Below are positions 26,265 through 34,819 of a stretch of 64,000 bases of DNA, one piece after another. Made by a program: the position numbers and the translations under genes. Position 1 is the stretch's first letter. Every line of letters starts with the position of its first letter. The DNA comes from an uncultured Litoreibacter sp. (GTDB lineage Bacteria; Pseudomonadota; Alphaproteobacteria; Rhodobacterales; Rhodobacteraceae), in the NCBI GenBank assembly GCA_947494435.1, contig CANLUY010000001.1, positions 796,001-860,000 of the forward strand, read 5' to 3'. Under the pieces are notes generated by a model, which worked only from the letters and a program-made list of their open reading frames with translations, ran no database searches and had not been told where the DNA came from.

Positions 26265-27284
26265 TCAGCCCCAGCAGCGGTCTGTGCCTTCCTGGACGGA
26301 GATGGACTCGACGCCATCTGCTGGCTTGTCTGTGACCAGCGATACGCCTGTGTCAAAGAAGGATTTGCCCGGTGTGTTTTCCGGCTTGGTGCCATCTTTG
26401 GCCCATGCGGCAATCGCCTCAACACCCAAGGATGCCATCAGCAGCGGGTATTGCTGCGAGGTCGCGCCGATCACGCCGTCAGCCACGTTTTGCACGCCGG
26501 GGCAGCCGCCATCGACGGAGACGATGAGGACGTCATTCTCACGACCGATGGATTTCAGCGCCTCATAGGCACCGGCAGCCGCAGGCTCGTTGATCGTGTA
26601 GACAACGTTGATCCCGGGGTCTTTGGCCAGAAGGTTCTCCATCGCGCGACGACCACCTTCTTCGTTGCCGGCGGTGACGTCATTGCCAACGATGCGCGGA
26701 TCGTCCTCGTCGCCCCATTTGTTCGGGTCGCCCAGATCAATGCCGAAGCCCTGCAGGAAGCCTTGGTCGCGCAAAACGCCAACGGTGGGCTGGCTGATCG
26801 CAAGATCAAGCATACCGATTTTCGCGTCAGCGGCGGCGTCGCCCAAGGTCGCAGCGGCCCATGAGCCGATCAGCTCGCCTGCAAGGAAGTTGTCTGTCGC
26901 GAAGGTCGCGTCTGCCGCATCAATTGGCTCAAGCGGTGTGTCGAGCGCGATGACAAGAAGGCCAGCGTCGCGGGCTTGCTTGACGGATGTGACGATGGAA
27001 GAGGTGTCGGACGCGGTCAGCAGGATGCCTTTGGCACCATCCGCGATACAAGTCTCGATCGCCTGCACTTGCGTTTCGTGATCGCCGTCCACTTTACCGG
27101 CATATGTTTTCAATGTGACGCCAAGCTCTTCCGCTTTGGCAGTCGCGCCTTCTTTCATTTTGACGAAGAACGGGTTGGTGTCCGTTTTAGTAATCAAGCA
27201 CGCGGAAACGGCGTGACCGTCGGCAAAAGCGCCACCTGCCATAGCGGTTGCGGCCACAGCTGTGCTGATGAGTAACTTTTTCAT
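26265..27284 (-). CDS. frcB: Sugar-binding periplasmic protein
   Basis: 339 residues, type-1 periplasmic binding fold (ribose/galactose class). Signal peptide [21 protein letters not shown]. Recognisable strips are [84 protein letters not shown] and [17 protein letters not shown]. Binds the sugar taken up by FrcAC; fructose-like substrate is suggested by the operon but not proven. Divergent from the ROK regulator. Confidence 0.93.
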   Translation of the reverse strand: MKKLLISTAVAATAMAGGAFADGHAVSACLITKTDTNPFFVKMKEGATAKAEELGVTLKTYAGKVDGDHETQVQAIETCIADGAKGILLTASDTSSIVTSVKQARDAGLLVIALDTPLEPIDAADATFATDNFLAGELIGSWAAATLGDAAADAKIGMLDLAISQPTVGVLRDQGFLQGFGIDLGDPNKWGDEDDPRIVGNDVTAGNEEGGRRAMENLLAKDPGINVVYTINEPAAAGAYEALKSIGRENDVLIVSVDGGCPGVQNVADGVIGATSQQYPLLMASLGVEAIAAWAKDGTKPENTPGKSFFDTGVSLVTDKPADGVESISVQEGTDRCWG

Positions 27285-27362
27285 GATGTCCTCCCAAGAC
27301 GAAATACTGGCTCGTCAATCTGACGAAACTGCCCTTAGGGAAACAGGATTCGGTTGAGGCGT

Positions 27363-27393
27363 CAATAAATAAATAAAGTTGATTTATTAATTG
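27363..27393. promoter_or_regulatory. Large inverted repeat, likely ROK-regulator operator
   Basis: Arms CAATAAATAAAT (27363-27374) and ATTTATTAATTG (27382-27393) are complementary in 11 of 12 positions around a seven-base spacer. The site lies in the 157-bp gap between frcB and the divergent ROK regulator gene. Symmetry, AT-rich arms and location fit an operator; binding is inferred. Confidence 0.6.
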
Positions 27394-27441
27394 GAGTCAT
27401 GCCATCTTTCCCCATCTCCGCTTTGCAGATAGGAGGTCTGC

Positions 27442-28638
27442 ATGGATGGCTCAAAGATCAGATCGCTCAGTGGTGGCGCAAATCAAAGTGGTTTGCGGGA
27501 CTATAACGAGCGTCTGTTGCTTTCCATGTTGCAGCGCAACGGCCCCATGCCTGGCAGTGATTTAGCGCGAGGCGCCGGTTTGTCACCTCAGACGGTGTCA
27601 GTGATCCTGCGCAAGCTAGAGCGGGACGGGCTGTTGGAACGCGGCACGCCTGTGCGCGGCAAGGTTGGGAAACCGTCCGTGCCGATGGGGTTGGCACCTG
27701 ACGGGGTGTTTTCGCTGGGCGCGAATATCGACCGGCGCAGCGCCACGGTCGTGTTGATGGATTTCACAGGGGTTGTGCGGGCCGAGGTCAGCACCTCATA
27801 CGACTACCCAATGCCCGCGCGGATTTTCGAATTCCTAGAAACCGCCTTCGCGAAAGTGGCCGATGCGTTGGAAGAAGAGCAGGTGTCGCGCCTTTGCGGG
27901 ATCGGGATCGCGGCCCCGTTCGAGCTGTGGAACTGGCACGAGCTGGTCGGCGCGCCTGCGGCTGATTTTGCACTTTGGAAGGACGTTGATTTTCAGGAGC
28001 GGATCGCGGAATTCAGCGCTCTGCCCGTCTTTGTGATCAATGATGCAACTGCCGCGTGTCGCGCGGAACATGTCTATGGGCGCGGCAAGGAATTTCGCGA
28101 CTACGCCTATTTCTTTCTGGCCGCCTTTGTCGGTGGTGGGATTGTGTTGAACCACTCCGTCTATGAAGGTCATCAGGGCAATGCGGGTGCGTTAGGGTCT
28201 TTGCGCAGTGTCGGGCCGAACGGTGAAAGTCGGCAATTGGTCGATATCGCCTCGATCCACACGCTTGAGGCACGGCTGTCCGAAGTAGGCCTTGATCCAA
28301 GCGGGTTGTGGCAAAGCGAGGATTGGAGCGACTACGCGCGCTATGTGGAGCCGTGGATTCGCCAGACAGCGCAAGAACTGGCGAAGGCGGCGCTGTCGAC
28401 ATGCTCCGTCATTGATTTCGAGGCGATCCTGATCGATGGAGCTTTGCCTGCGGATGTGAAGGAAACGCTGGTGGACAGGACGCGGCGCTATGTGGGCAAC
28501 CAAGATACGCGCGGGTTGATCCCGCCGCAGGTTGAGGCCGGAGAGATGGGCGGTCAGGCGCGCGAGGTTGGGGCCGCTTGCAGTCCGATCTTCTCGCAAT
28601 ATCTGCTCAACACCAACGCGGTGCTGTCGGACCGCTAG
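27442..28638 (+). CDS. ROK-family transcriptional regulator
   Basis: 398 residues. N-terminal winged helix (~residues 18-75: NERLLLSMLQRNGPMPGSDLARGAGLSPQTVSVILRKLERDGLL), then a ROK sugar-kinase-like domain (FSLGANIDRRSATVVLMDFTG; VINDATAACRAEHVYG; FVGGGIVLN). The usual zinc motif CxCGxxGC is not seen, so it is probably a regulator only. Preceded by GGAGG. Divergent from frcB and most likely a sugar-responsive repressor of the frc operon. Overlaps pxpA tail-to-tail by four bases. Confidence 0.9.
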   Translation: MDGSKIRSLSGGANQSGLRDYNERLLLSMLQRNGPMPGSDLARGAGLSPQTVSVILRKLERDGLLERGTPVRGKVGKPSVPMGLAPDGVFSLGANIDRRSATVVLMDFTGVVRAEVSTSYDYPMPARIFEFLETAFAKVADALEEEQVSRLCGIGIAAPFELWNWHELVGAPAADFALWKDVDFQERIAEFSALPVFVINDATAACRAEHVYGRGKEFRDYAYFFLAAFVGGGIVLNHSVYEGHQGNAGALGSLRSVGPNGESRQLVDIASIHTLEARLSEVGLDPSGLWQSEDWSDYARYVEPWIRQTAQELAKAALSTCSVIDFEAILIDGALPADVKETLVDRTRRYVGNQDTRGLIPPQVEAGEMGGQAREVGAACSPIFSQYLLNTNAVLSDR

Positions 28639-29399
28639 GCTAGAAACGCTTTGATCGAGACACCTGCGGCTTCCAGCTTTGTGCGAATATCCGTGGCCAT
28701 CGCGACCGCTGCAGGGCCATCGCCATGCACGCAGATGGAGTGTGCCTCCAATGGGATCGGGTCGCCGTCGATGACGGGCATCTTGCCTGTTTCCAAGAAC
28801 GCAATCAGCCTGTCCGCTGCCTCGGTGGCATCATGGATCATCGCGCCGTCTTGACCGCGTGGGACAAGTTGACCGCTGGACAGATAGCCGCGATCTGCGA
28901 AGATTTCGGAATAGGTATCAAGCTCTGCGGCCTTGCCCGCGATCTCAAGTTGACCGCCCGAGATTGCGAGTATGGCAAGTGATGGATCGAGCTGTTTGAT
29001 CGCCGCGCAGATCGCCTGAGCCACATCCGCATCTCGCGCCGCAAGATTGCCAAGCGCGCCGTGCGGCTTCACGTAGACCACCTTGTTGCCGACAAGCGCG
29101 GCCATCGCCTGCAGTGCACCGATTTGCGCCGCGCACATGCGCGCGATTTCAACGGGGGGCATCGGGATGACCCGCCGACCGAAGCCTTCGCGATCATTGT
29201 AGCCCGGATGCGCACCGACGCTTACGTTGTTTTCTTTCGCAAGTGTGAGCGTTTCGAACATTGTCTCAGGATCACTGGCATGACCGCCGCAGGCCACGTT
29301 GGCGCTGGTGACAAGCGACAGCATCGTCGCGTCATCGCCCATCTGCCAAGGCCCAAAACTCTCGCCAAGATCGGAATTCAGATCAATGCTGCGCGCCAT
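28635..29399 (-). CDS. pxpA: 5-oxoprolinase subunit A (LamB/YcsF family)
   Basis: 254 residues. Starts MARSIDLNSDLGESFGPWQMGDDATMLSLVTSANVACGGHASDP, the strong family signature, with YVKPHGALGNLA and YLSSGQLVPRGQDGAMIHD later. PxpA works with PxpB and PxpC to cleave 5-oxoproline to glutamate. Neither partner is present in the window; neighbours are sugar and uronate genes. The annotation of family is firm, the physiological role here is open. Confidence 0.9.
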   Translation of the reverse strand: MARSIDLNSDLGESFGPWQMGDDATMLSLVTSANVACGGHASDPETMFETLTLAKENNVSVGAHPGYNDREGFGRRVIPMPPVEIARMCAAQIGALQAMAALVGNKVVYVKPHGALGNLAARDADVAQAICAAIKQLDPSLAILAISGGQLEIAGKAAELDTYSEIFADRGYLSSGQLVPRGQDGAMIHDATEAADRLIAFLETGKMPVIDGDPIPLEAHSICVHGDGPAAVAMATDIRTKLEAAGVSIKAFLA

Positions 29400-29516
29400 A
29401 TGCTGCGTCCTTCGATGGGGCTGTTTCGCGCAAGATAGTCGGAATTCGCGGCGATGTAAGTGGAAACTGCCCTGCGCTTCTTGCTAGACTCAAACCAACC
29501 AGATGAGGGGATGAAG

Positions 29517-30689
29517 ATGGAGCAGACGTGGCGGTGGTACGGGCCCAATGACCCGGTGTCTTTGAGCGATGTCAAACAGGCCGGTGCGACAGGCGTGGTG
29601 ACAGCGTTGCACCACATTCCCAATGGCGCGGTCTGGCCCGTCACAGAGATCAAGACGCGTATTGCACAGCTGGAAGCTGCAGGTCTGCGCTGGTCCGTCG
29701 TCGAAAGCGTGCCGGTGCATGAGGAGATCAAGACGCGCTCCGGCCGCTGGGCTGAATGGGTGAAGAATTACAAGGTCACGCTGCGCAATCTGGCGGACTG
29801 CGGGATTGATACGGTCTGCTACAACTTCATGCCGGTGCTGGATTGGACGCGGACGGAGCTGGATCATGAACTGCCCGACGGCGCGAAAGCCCTGCGGTTT
29901 GATCACATCGCCTTCGCCGCGTTTGAGCTTCATATCCTGAAGCGCGACGGTGCTGAGCTGGACTTCTCAGAAGAGGATCAAGAAGCGGCCCTCGCCTATT
30001 TCAAGCAGATGTCGGAGGCCGATATCACCAAGCTGACAGCTAATATTATTGCAGGTCTGCCGGGGGCGGAGGAGGGTTATACGCTGGATGCGTTTCGGGC
30101 GCATCTGCAGACCTATGACGGGATTGATACGGCAAAACTGCGCGGCCATCTGATCGCTTTTTTGGAAGAAATTACGCCCGTTTGTGAAGAGGTCGGGATA
30201 CGCTTGGCCGTGCATCCTGATGATCCGCCGCGCCCGATTTTGGGATTGCCACGCATTGTCTCCACCGCGAGCGATCTTGAGGCTTTGTTCGCGGCAGTGC
30301 CGAGCAAGGCGAACGGGCTGACGATGTGCACTGGCTCCTACGGGGTGCGGGCGGATAATGATTTGGCGGGGATGGTGGCACAGTTTGGGGAGCGGATTTA
30401 CTTCGCCCATCTGCGCGCCACAAAGCGCGAGACGCATCCACTCAGCTTCCATGAGGCAGCACATCTGGACGGGGATGTGGATATGGTTGCTGTTGTGAAG
30501 GCGCTACTGGCGGTCGAGCATGCCGAAGGGCGGGCCATCCCGATGCGACCCGATCATGGGCATCAGATTATCGACGATCTTGGCAAGACCTCCGTTAACC
30601 CAGGCTATACCTGCATTGGCCGACTGAAAGGCTTGGCAGAGCTTCGTGGCATTGAACTGGCGCTTCAGCGCGAGGTATTCGCGAAGTAA
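29517..30689 (+). CDS. uxuA: Mannonate dehydratase
   Basis: Dehydrates D-mannonate to 2-keto-3-deoxygluconate in the glucuronate pathway. 390 residues from the ATG giving [37 protein letters not shown], six bases after GAGGGG; an ATG two codons earlier would leave no spacing. Metal-site regions [34 protein letters not shown] and [14 protein letters not shown] are visible. Convergent with uxaC with a 25-base overlap of the coding ends. Confidence 0.96.
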   Translation: MEQTWRWYGPNDPVSLSDVKQAGATGVVTALHHIPNGAVWPVTEIKTRIAQLEAAGLRWSVVESVPVHEEIKTRSGRWAEWVKNYKVTLRNLADCGIDTVCYNFMPVLDWTRTELDHELPDGAKALRFDHIAFAAFELHILKRDGAELDFSEEDQEAALAYFKQMSEADITKLTANIIAGLPGAEEGYTLDAFRAHLQTYDGIDTAKLRGHLIAFLEEITPVCEEVGIRLAVHPDDPPRPILGLPRIVSTASDLEALFAAVPSKANGLTMCTGSYGVRADNDLAGMVAQFGERIYFAHLRATKRETHPLSFHEAAHLDGDVDMVAVVKALLAVEHAEGRAIPMRPDHGHQIIDDLGKTSVNPGYTCIGRLKGLAELRGIELALQREVFAK

Positions 30690-32077
30690 CGCTTGGCGTT
30701 GTGAAAGCAGATATCCCCAATCATTGGGGCGATGAGGGACATGTCATTGGGCGCTTCGCCCGCTTCGACCCAGCCGCCGACCATATTGCACAGGATACGG
30801 CGGAAGTATTCGTGGCGGGTGTAGGACAGGAAGCTGCGCGAGTCGGTAAGCATACCGACGAATTGGCTGAGCAATCCGATCTGAGAGAGCTGTTGAAGTT
30901 GACGCTCCATGCCGTCTTTTTGATCGTTGAACCACCAGCCTGAGCCGAATTGCACTTTGCCCGGCGCACCACCTTGGAAGTTTCCGGCCATCGTCGCGAG
31001 CATCTCGTTGTCGCCGGGGTTGAGGCAATAGAGGATGGTTTTGGGCAGGTGATCTGTTGCCTCCATCTCGTTGAGCAATTGACCGAGCGCCTGAGCATAA
31101 GGGCGATCCCCCATCGAGTCGTAGCCGGTGTCAGGTCCGAGTTTGGCAAACATGCGGCTGTTGTTGTTGCGCTGCGCGCCGATGTGAAACTGCATAGCCC
31201 ATCCGAGTTCCGCATAGCGTGTGCCAAGCCACACGAGAACCGCAGTTGAGAATTGCGCGACTTCGGTCTCTGTCAGTGTATCGCCTTTCATCCGGCGTTG
31301 AAGCAGGCTTGTCAGCACGGATTTGGACGGGATCGGCGCGTAGCGAAACACATCAATGCCGTTGTCGGCAGCACGGCAGCCATGTGCCTCAAAATGTGCA
31401 AGCCGTTGGTCAAGCGCTGCTTGAAGGGCCTCGAAGTCCCTGATGTTGACGTCAGCGGCTTGTCCGAGTTCGGTCATGTAATCGGCAAACCCGTCAGCGT
31501 CGATTTTGACCGCTTTATCAGGCCGGAAACTGGGCAGCACCTCGATCTGAAAGGTCTCATCCTCGGCTATGGCCTTGTGGTGTTCGAGCGTATCAATGGG
31601 GTCATCTGTCGTGCCACTCATGACGACATTCATCTGCTGCATGATCCCGCGCGTTGTGAACTCGGGCTGCTGCAGCAACGCGTTTGCGTCTTCCCATATC
31701 TGATCTGCAGTGTCCGGCCCCAGCAAAGTGCCGGTGATGCCGAAGGGGCGGCGCAACTCAAGATGGGTCCAGTGATAGAGCGGATTGCCAAGGGTTTTGG
31801 GCACTGTCGCGGCCCATGCTTTGAATTTCTCTTTGTCGCTGGCATCGCCAGTGATCAAGTCTTCCTCAACACCCATCGCCCGCATGGCACGCCATTTGTA
31901 ATGATCGCCGTCGAGCCAGATTTGCGTGAGGTTGTCGAATTGCCGGTTCTGCGCGATCTCTGCCGGGGGTAAGTGACAGTGGTAGTCATAGATCGGTTGG
32001 TCGGCGGCATGGTCATAGTAGAGCTTTCGCGCTGTCTTTGTTTCGAGCAGGAAGTCTTCGCCAAGGAATTCTTTCAT
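30665..32077 (-). CDS. uxaC: Glucuronate isomerase
   Basis: Isomerises D-glucuronate to D-fructuronate (and galacturonate to tagaturonate). 470 residues. N-terminus [36 protein letters not shown] contains the metal-binding HCH. Further blocks: [64 protein letters not shown] and [23 protein letters not shown]. Upstream of it by 15 bases is the uxuB-like gene in the same orientation, so uxuB-uxaC form an operon. Confidence 0.96.
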   Translation of the reverse strand: MKEFLGEDFLLETKTARKLYYDHAADQPIYDYHCHLPPAEIAQNRQFDNLTQIWLDGDHYKWRAMRAMGVEEDLITGDASDKEKFKAWAATVPKTLGNPLYHWTHLELRRPFGITGTLLGPDTADQIWEDANALLQQPEFTTRGIMQQMNVVMSGTTDDPIDTLEHHKAIAEDETFQIEVLPSFRPDKAVKIDADGFADYMTELGQAADVNIRDFEALQAALDQRLAHFEAHGCRAADNGIDVFRYAPIPSKSVLTSLLQRRMKGDTLTETEVAQFSTAVLVWLGTRYAELGWAMQFHIGAQRNNNSRMFAKLGPDTGYDSMGDRPYAQALGQLLNEMEATDHLPKTILYCLNPGDNEMLATMAGNFQGGAPGKVQFGSGWWFNDQKDGMERQLQQLSQIGLLSQFVGMLTDSRSFLSYTRHEYFRRILCNMVGGWVEAGEAPNDMSLIAPMIGDICFHNAKRYFANTSR

Positions 32078-32092
32078 AACAGAGGTCTCCGT

Positions 32093-33535
32093 TTAGAGGG
32101 CCGCGACGGTGGCTTTCGCACCGTTGACGACAAGGGAGGCATAGATGTCGGTGACGGCGGTGATGACCTCGGGGTTTTTGCCGATCGCGGGGTCGAATAT
32201 CGCGTCGACGCCCAGTAGCGCCGGAACGACTGAGGCGTCGGGATGCGCTTTGGTGATATCGCGCAAGGCACTAGCCATCGGGTCGCGCACGTCAATCGGC
32301 GCGCCCTGCTCATCCACGCCGGACACATAGCGCATCCAGCCTGCAATCCCTGCCGCAAGCCAGCGGAAATCCGTTCCATGTTCGAGGTGATGGCGCAGGC
32401 TGCCGCCCAAGCGTTGCGGGATTTTCTGGCTGCCATCCATCGCGATTTGCCATGTCTTATGCTTGAGGCTTGGGTTGGAGAAACGCGCGATCAGTTGCTG
32501 CGCATAGGCATTTAGATCCGTTCCCTCGGGCATCTGTAGAGAGGGTGCCGCGCCTTTCATCATCAGGTCAAAGGCCGCTTGGCGGAAATGCGGGTCGTCC
32601 ATTGTGTCGGAGATATGCGCGTAGCCAGCGAGGTAGCCGAGATAGGCGAGAAAGGAGTGCGCACCGTTCAGCATCCGCAGTTTCATTTCCTCGTAGGGCG
32701 TGACGTCCTGCACAAACTGCGCGCCGCCGATGTCCCAGTCGGGACGGCCTGCGGCAAAATTATCTTCAATCACCCATTGGTTGAACGGCTCACATGCGAC
32801 GCCACACGGGTCGGGCATGCCCAAGAGTTCTGTGATTTCAGCGGCCGTTTCTTCGGTCACTGCGGGGACGATGCGGTCGACCATCGTGCAGGGGAATGTG
32901 ATATGCGTGTCGATCCATGCGGCGAGTTCAGGGTCTGACAGCTTTGCGAATGCAACGGTCGCGGCTTTCGCGATGTGGCCGTTCCCTTGGATGTTGTCAC
33001 AGGACAGAACTGATAGCGGTTGCAGACCGCGCGCTTTTCGCAGCCTCAAAGCTGCGGTGATGTATCCAAGCGCAGATTTTGGCATGTTTGGAGCGGCGAT
33101 ATCAGCGACGACATTGGGATTTTTTGTGTCGAGCCTGCCCGTGGCCGGATCGATGCAATAACCCTTCTCCGTTATGGTGAGGGAGATGATTGCTGTTTCA
33201 GGTGCTGCAAGTTTTTCGATGACAGCGTCCACGCCATTCAGGCTTGGGGTCATGGCATCGGTGACCGCCTGCACGATCTTCACTTCGGTGGTATCCGCCC
33301 CTTTTTCGACCACGCTATAGAGGCAGTCCTGAGCCGTTAGGGCCTTGATGGCCGTATCGCTAAACAAGCTGACCTCGCAGATGCCCCAGTTACTGTTCGA
33401 CAGACGGGCGACCTGATCTGTGAACAGGCCCTGATGGGCGCGGTGGAATGCACCGAAGCCAAGATGCACGATCTTGGGCCGCAATTTAGTACGGTCATAG
33501 GCCGGGCCTGTATCGGCAGAAATTAGGGGATGCAT
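32093..33535 (-). CDS. uxuB: Fructuronate reductase / mannitol dehydrogenase family protein
   Basis: 480 residues of the polyol-specific long-chain dehydrogenase family. N-terminal Rossmann strip KIVHLGFGAFHRAHQGLFTDQVA; central VLSCDNIQGNGHIAKAATVAFA and VDRIVPAVTEE (Lys/Asn catalytic region, KLRMLNGAHSFLAYLGYL). The uxuA-uxaC neighbourhood argues for D-fructuronate to D-mannonate reduction over mannitol oxidation. Completes the glucuronate to KDG path together with uxaC and uxuA. Confidence 0.9.
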   Translation of the reverse strand: MHPLISADTGPAYDRTKLRPKIVHLGFGAFHRAHQGLFTDQVARLSNSNWGICEVSLFSDTAIKALTAQDCLYSVVEKGADTTEVKIVQAVTDAMTPSLNGVDAVIEKLAAPETAIISLTITEKGYCIDPATGRLDTKNPNVVADIAAPNMPKSALGYITAALRLRKARGLQPLSVLSCDNIQGNGHIAKAATVAFAKLSDPELAAWIDTHITFPCTMVDRIVPAVTEETAAEITELLGMPDPCGVACEPFNQWVIEDNFAAGRPDWDIGGAQFVQDVTPYEEMKLRMLNGAHSFLAYLGYLAGYAHISDTMDDPHFRQAAFDLMMKGAAPSLQMPEGTDLNAYAQQLIARFSNPSLKHKTWQIAMDGSQKIPQRLGGSLRHHLEHGTDFRWLAAGIAGWMRYVSGVDEQGAPIDVRDPMASALRDITKAHPDASVVPALLGVDAIFDPAIGKNPEVITAVTDIYASLVVNGAKATVAAL

Positions 33536-33580
33536 GGCTGGCCTTTTAGAGATGAGTTGCCCTACCCTACGCGCAAAACT

Positions 33581-33610
33581 GGCGGGCCTTCAAATGGTTG
33601 AAGGTCCGCC
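33581..33610. repeat. Long near-perfect hairpin between divergent genes
   Basis: A 13-base arm (33581-33593) pairs with 33598-33610 around the loop ATGG, with a single G-T pair. It lies between uxuB and the divergent dehydrogenase. No T run follows on the plus strand, and on the minus strand it precedes uxuB, so it does not serve a gene end. The flanking CCCTACCCTACG and CCCCTACG resemble short intergenic palindromic elements of Rhodobacterales genomes; this last point is from memory. Confidence 0.5.
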
Positions 33611-33637
33611 CCTACGTATATTTGGAAAGGCCAGCTC

Positions 33638-34819
33638 ATGAGTGATACGGTGAAGGTCGGGATCGTTGGTCTGGGACAACAGGGCGATTTCTATACCAAG
33701 ATGTTTCATGGGCTTGAGGTGAAGCCGGGCATTACATTGCCTGCTTTGGATGGGGGCATCTTGAGCGCGGTCTGTGATGGGGACGCCGCGAAACGTGCCG
33801 CGATTGCGCAGCAATTTCCAGATTTGGATATCTATGCGGATTATCACGACATGCTTGATCATGCCGGTCTGGATGCAGTTTTGATTGAAACACCACATTT
33901 CTTTCATCCGCAGATGGCGATAGACGCGATGCAACGCGGCTTGCATGTCCTCGTTGAGAAACCTGCCGGTGTGTTCACCAATGATGTTCAAAGGATGAAC
34001 GATTTCGCCGCAACCAAACCTGATCTGAAGTTTGCGATGATGTTCAATCAACGGACAAACCCGCTTTACCAGAAGGTGAAAGATCTGGTGGAGAGCGGCG
34101 CGATTGGGACGCTGCGGTTTTGTGACTGGACGATTACGAATTGGTGGCGTCCGCAGGGCTATTACGACATGAGCGCATGGCGCGCGACGTGGGCTGGCGA
34201 AGGGGGCGGTGTACTGATCAATCAGGCCCCCCATCAGATTGATCTTTGGCAGTGGATTTGCGGACGACCACAAACGGTTTATGCCAAGGCGGGATATGGC
34301 TCCCAACGTGCGATTGCAGTGGAAGATGATGTGGTCGCGATGGTCACATATGAGGGCGGCGCGACGGGTGTGTTTCGGACCTGTACCCATGACTTGATGG
34401 GAACGGACCGGTTTGAAATTTTGGGTGATCAGGGCAAGATCATTGTGGAAGAGTCCAACAAGATCATCCTGCGCAGGCTTTCAAAACCGGAGCGCGAGAT
34501 CAGCGACAGTATGGATGCGGCAGCGGCGGCTGATATCTTCAAAGGTGTGATTGATCTGGATGCGTTCATCTCTGAAGAGGTGTTCCGTTTCGACAGCGTT
34601 TGGGGGCAGCAGCATTTCGACGTCATCCAGAATTTTCTGGATGCGATTAGATCAGACACGCCGCTGGTCGCAGCCGGTGCTGAGGGCATTTATGCGTTGG
34701 AGATCACCAACGCGATGCATCTGTCGAGCTGGCTCGACCGTGAGGTTTCGTTGCCAATTGATGCAGATCTGTTCGAAGCAGAGCTGCAGAAACGCATCGC
34801 GGCGGAGACGTCCGCCTAG
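33638..34819 (+). CDS. Gfo/Idh/MocA-family oxidoreductase
   Basis: 393 residues. N-terminal NAD(P)-binding strip VKVGIVGLGQQGDFYTKMF, then LDAVLIETPHFFHPQMAIDAMQRGLHVLVEKPAGVFTNDVQ with the conserved EKP, and the C-terminal substrate domain with GGGVLINQAPHQIDLWQWI (catalytic Asp/His region). Such enzymes oxidise or reduce sugars, sugar acids or inositols. Next to the uronate genes, so a sugar-acid dehydrogenase is likely; substrate unknown. Preceded by a GGAAAGG ribosome site. Tail-to-tail four-base overlap with the TRAP permease. Confidence 0.9.
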   Translation: MSDTVKVGIVGLGQQGDFYTKMFHGLEVKPGITLPALDGGILSAVCDGDAAKRAAIAQQFPDLDIYADYHDMLDHAGLDAVLIETPHFFHPQMAIDAMQRGLHVLVEKPAGVFTNDVQRMNDFAATKPDLKFAMMFNQRTNPLYQKVKDLVESGAIGTLRFCDWTITNWWRPQGYYDMSAWRATWAGEGGGVLINQAPHQIDLWQWICGRPQTVYAKAGYGSQRAIAVEDDVVAMVTYEGGATGVFRTCTHDLMGTDRFEILGDQGKIIVEESNKIILRRLSKPEREISDSMDAAAAADIFKGVIDLDAFISEEVFRFDSVWGQQHFDVIQNFLDAIRSDTPLVAAGAEGIYALEITNAMHLSSWLDREVSLPIDADLFEAELQKRIAAETSA

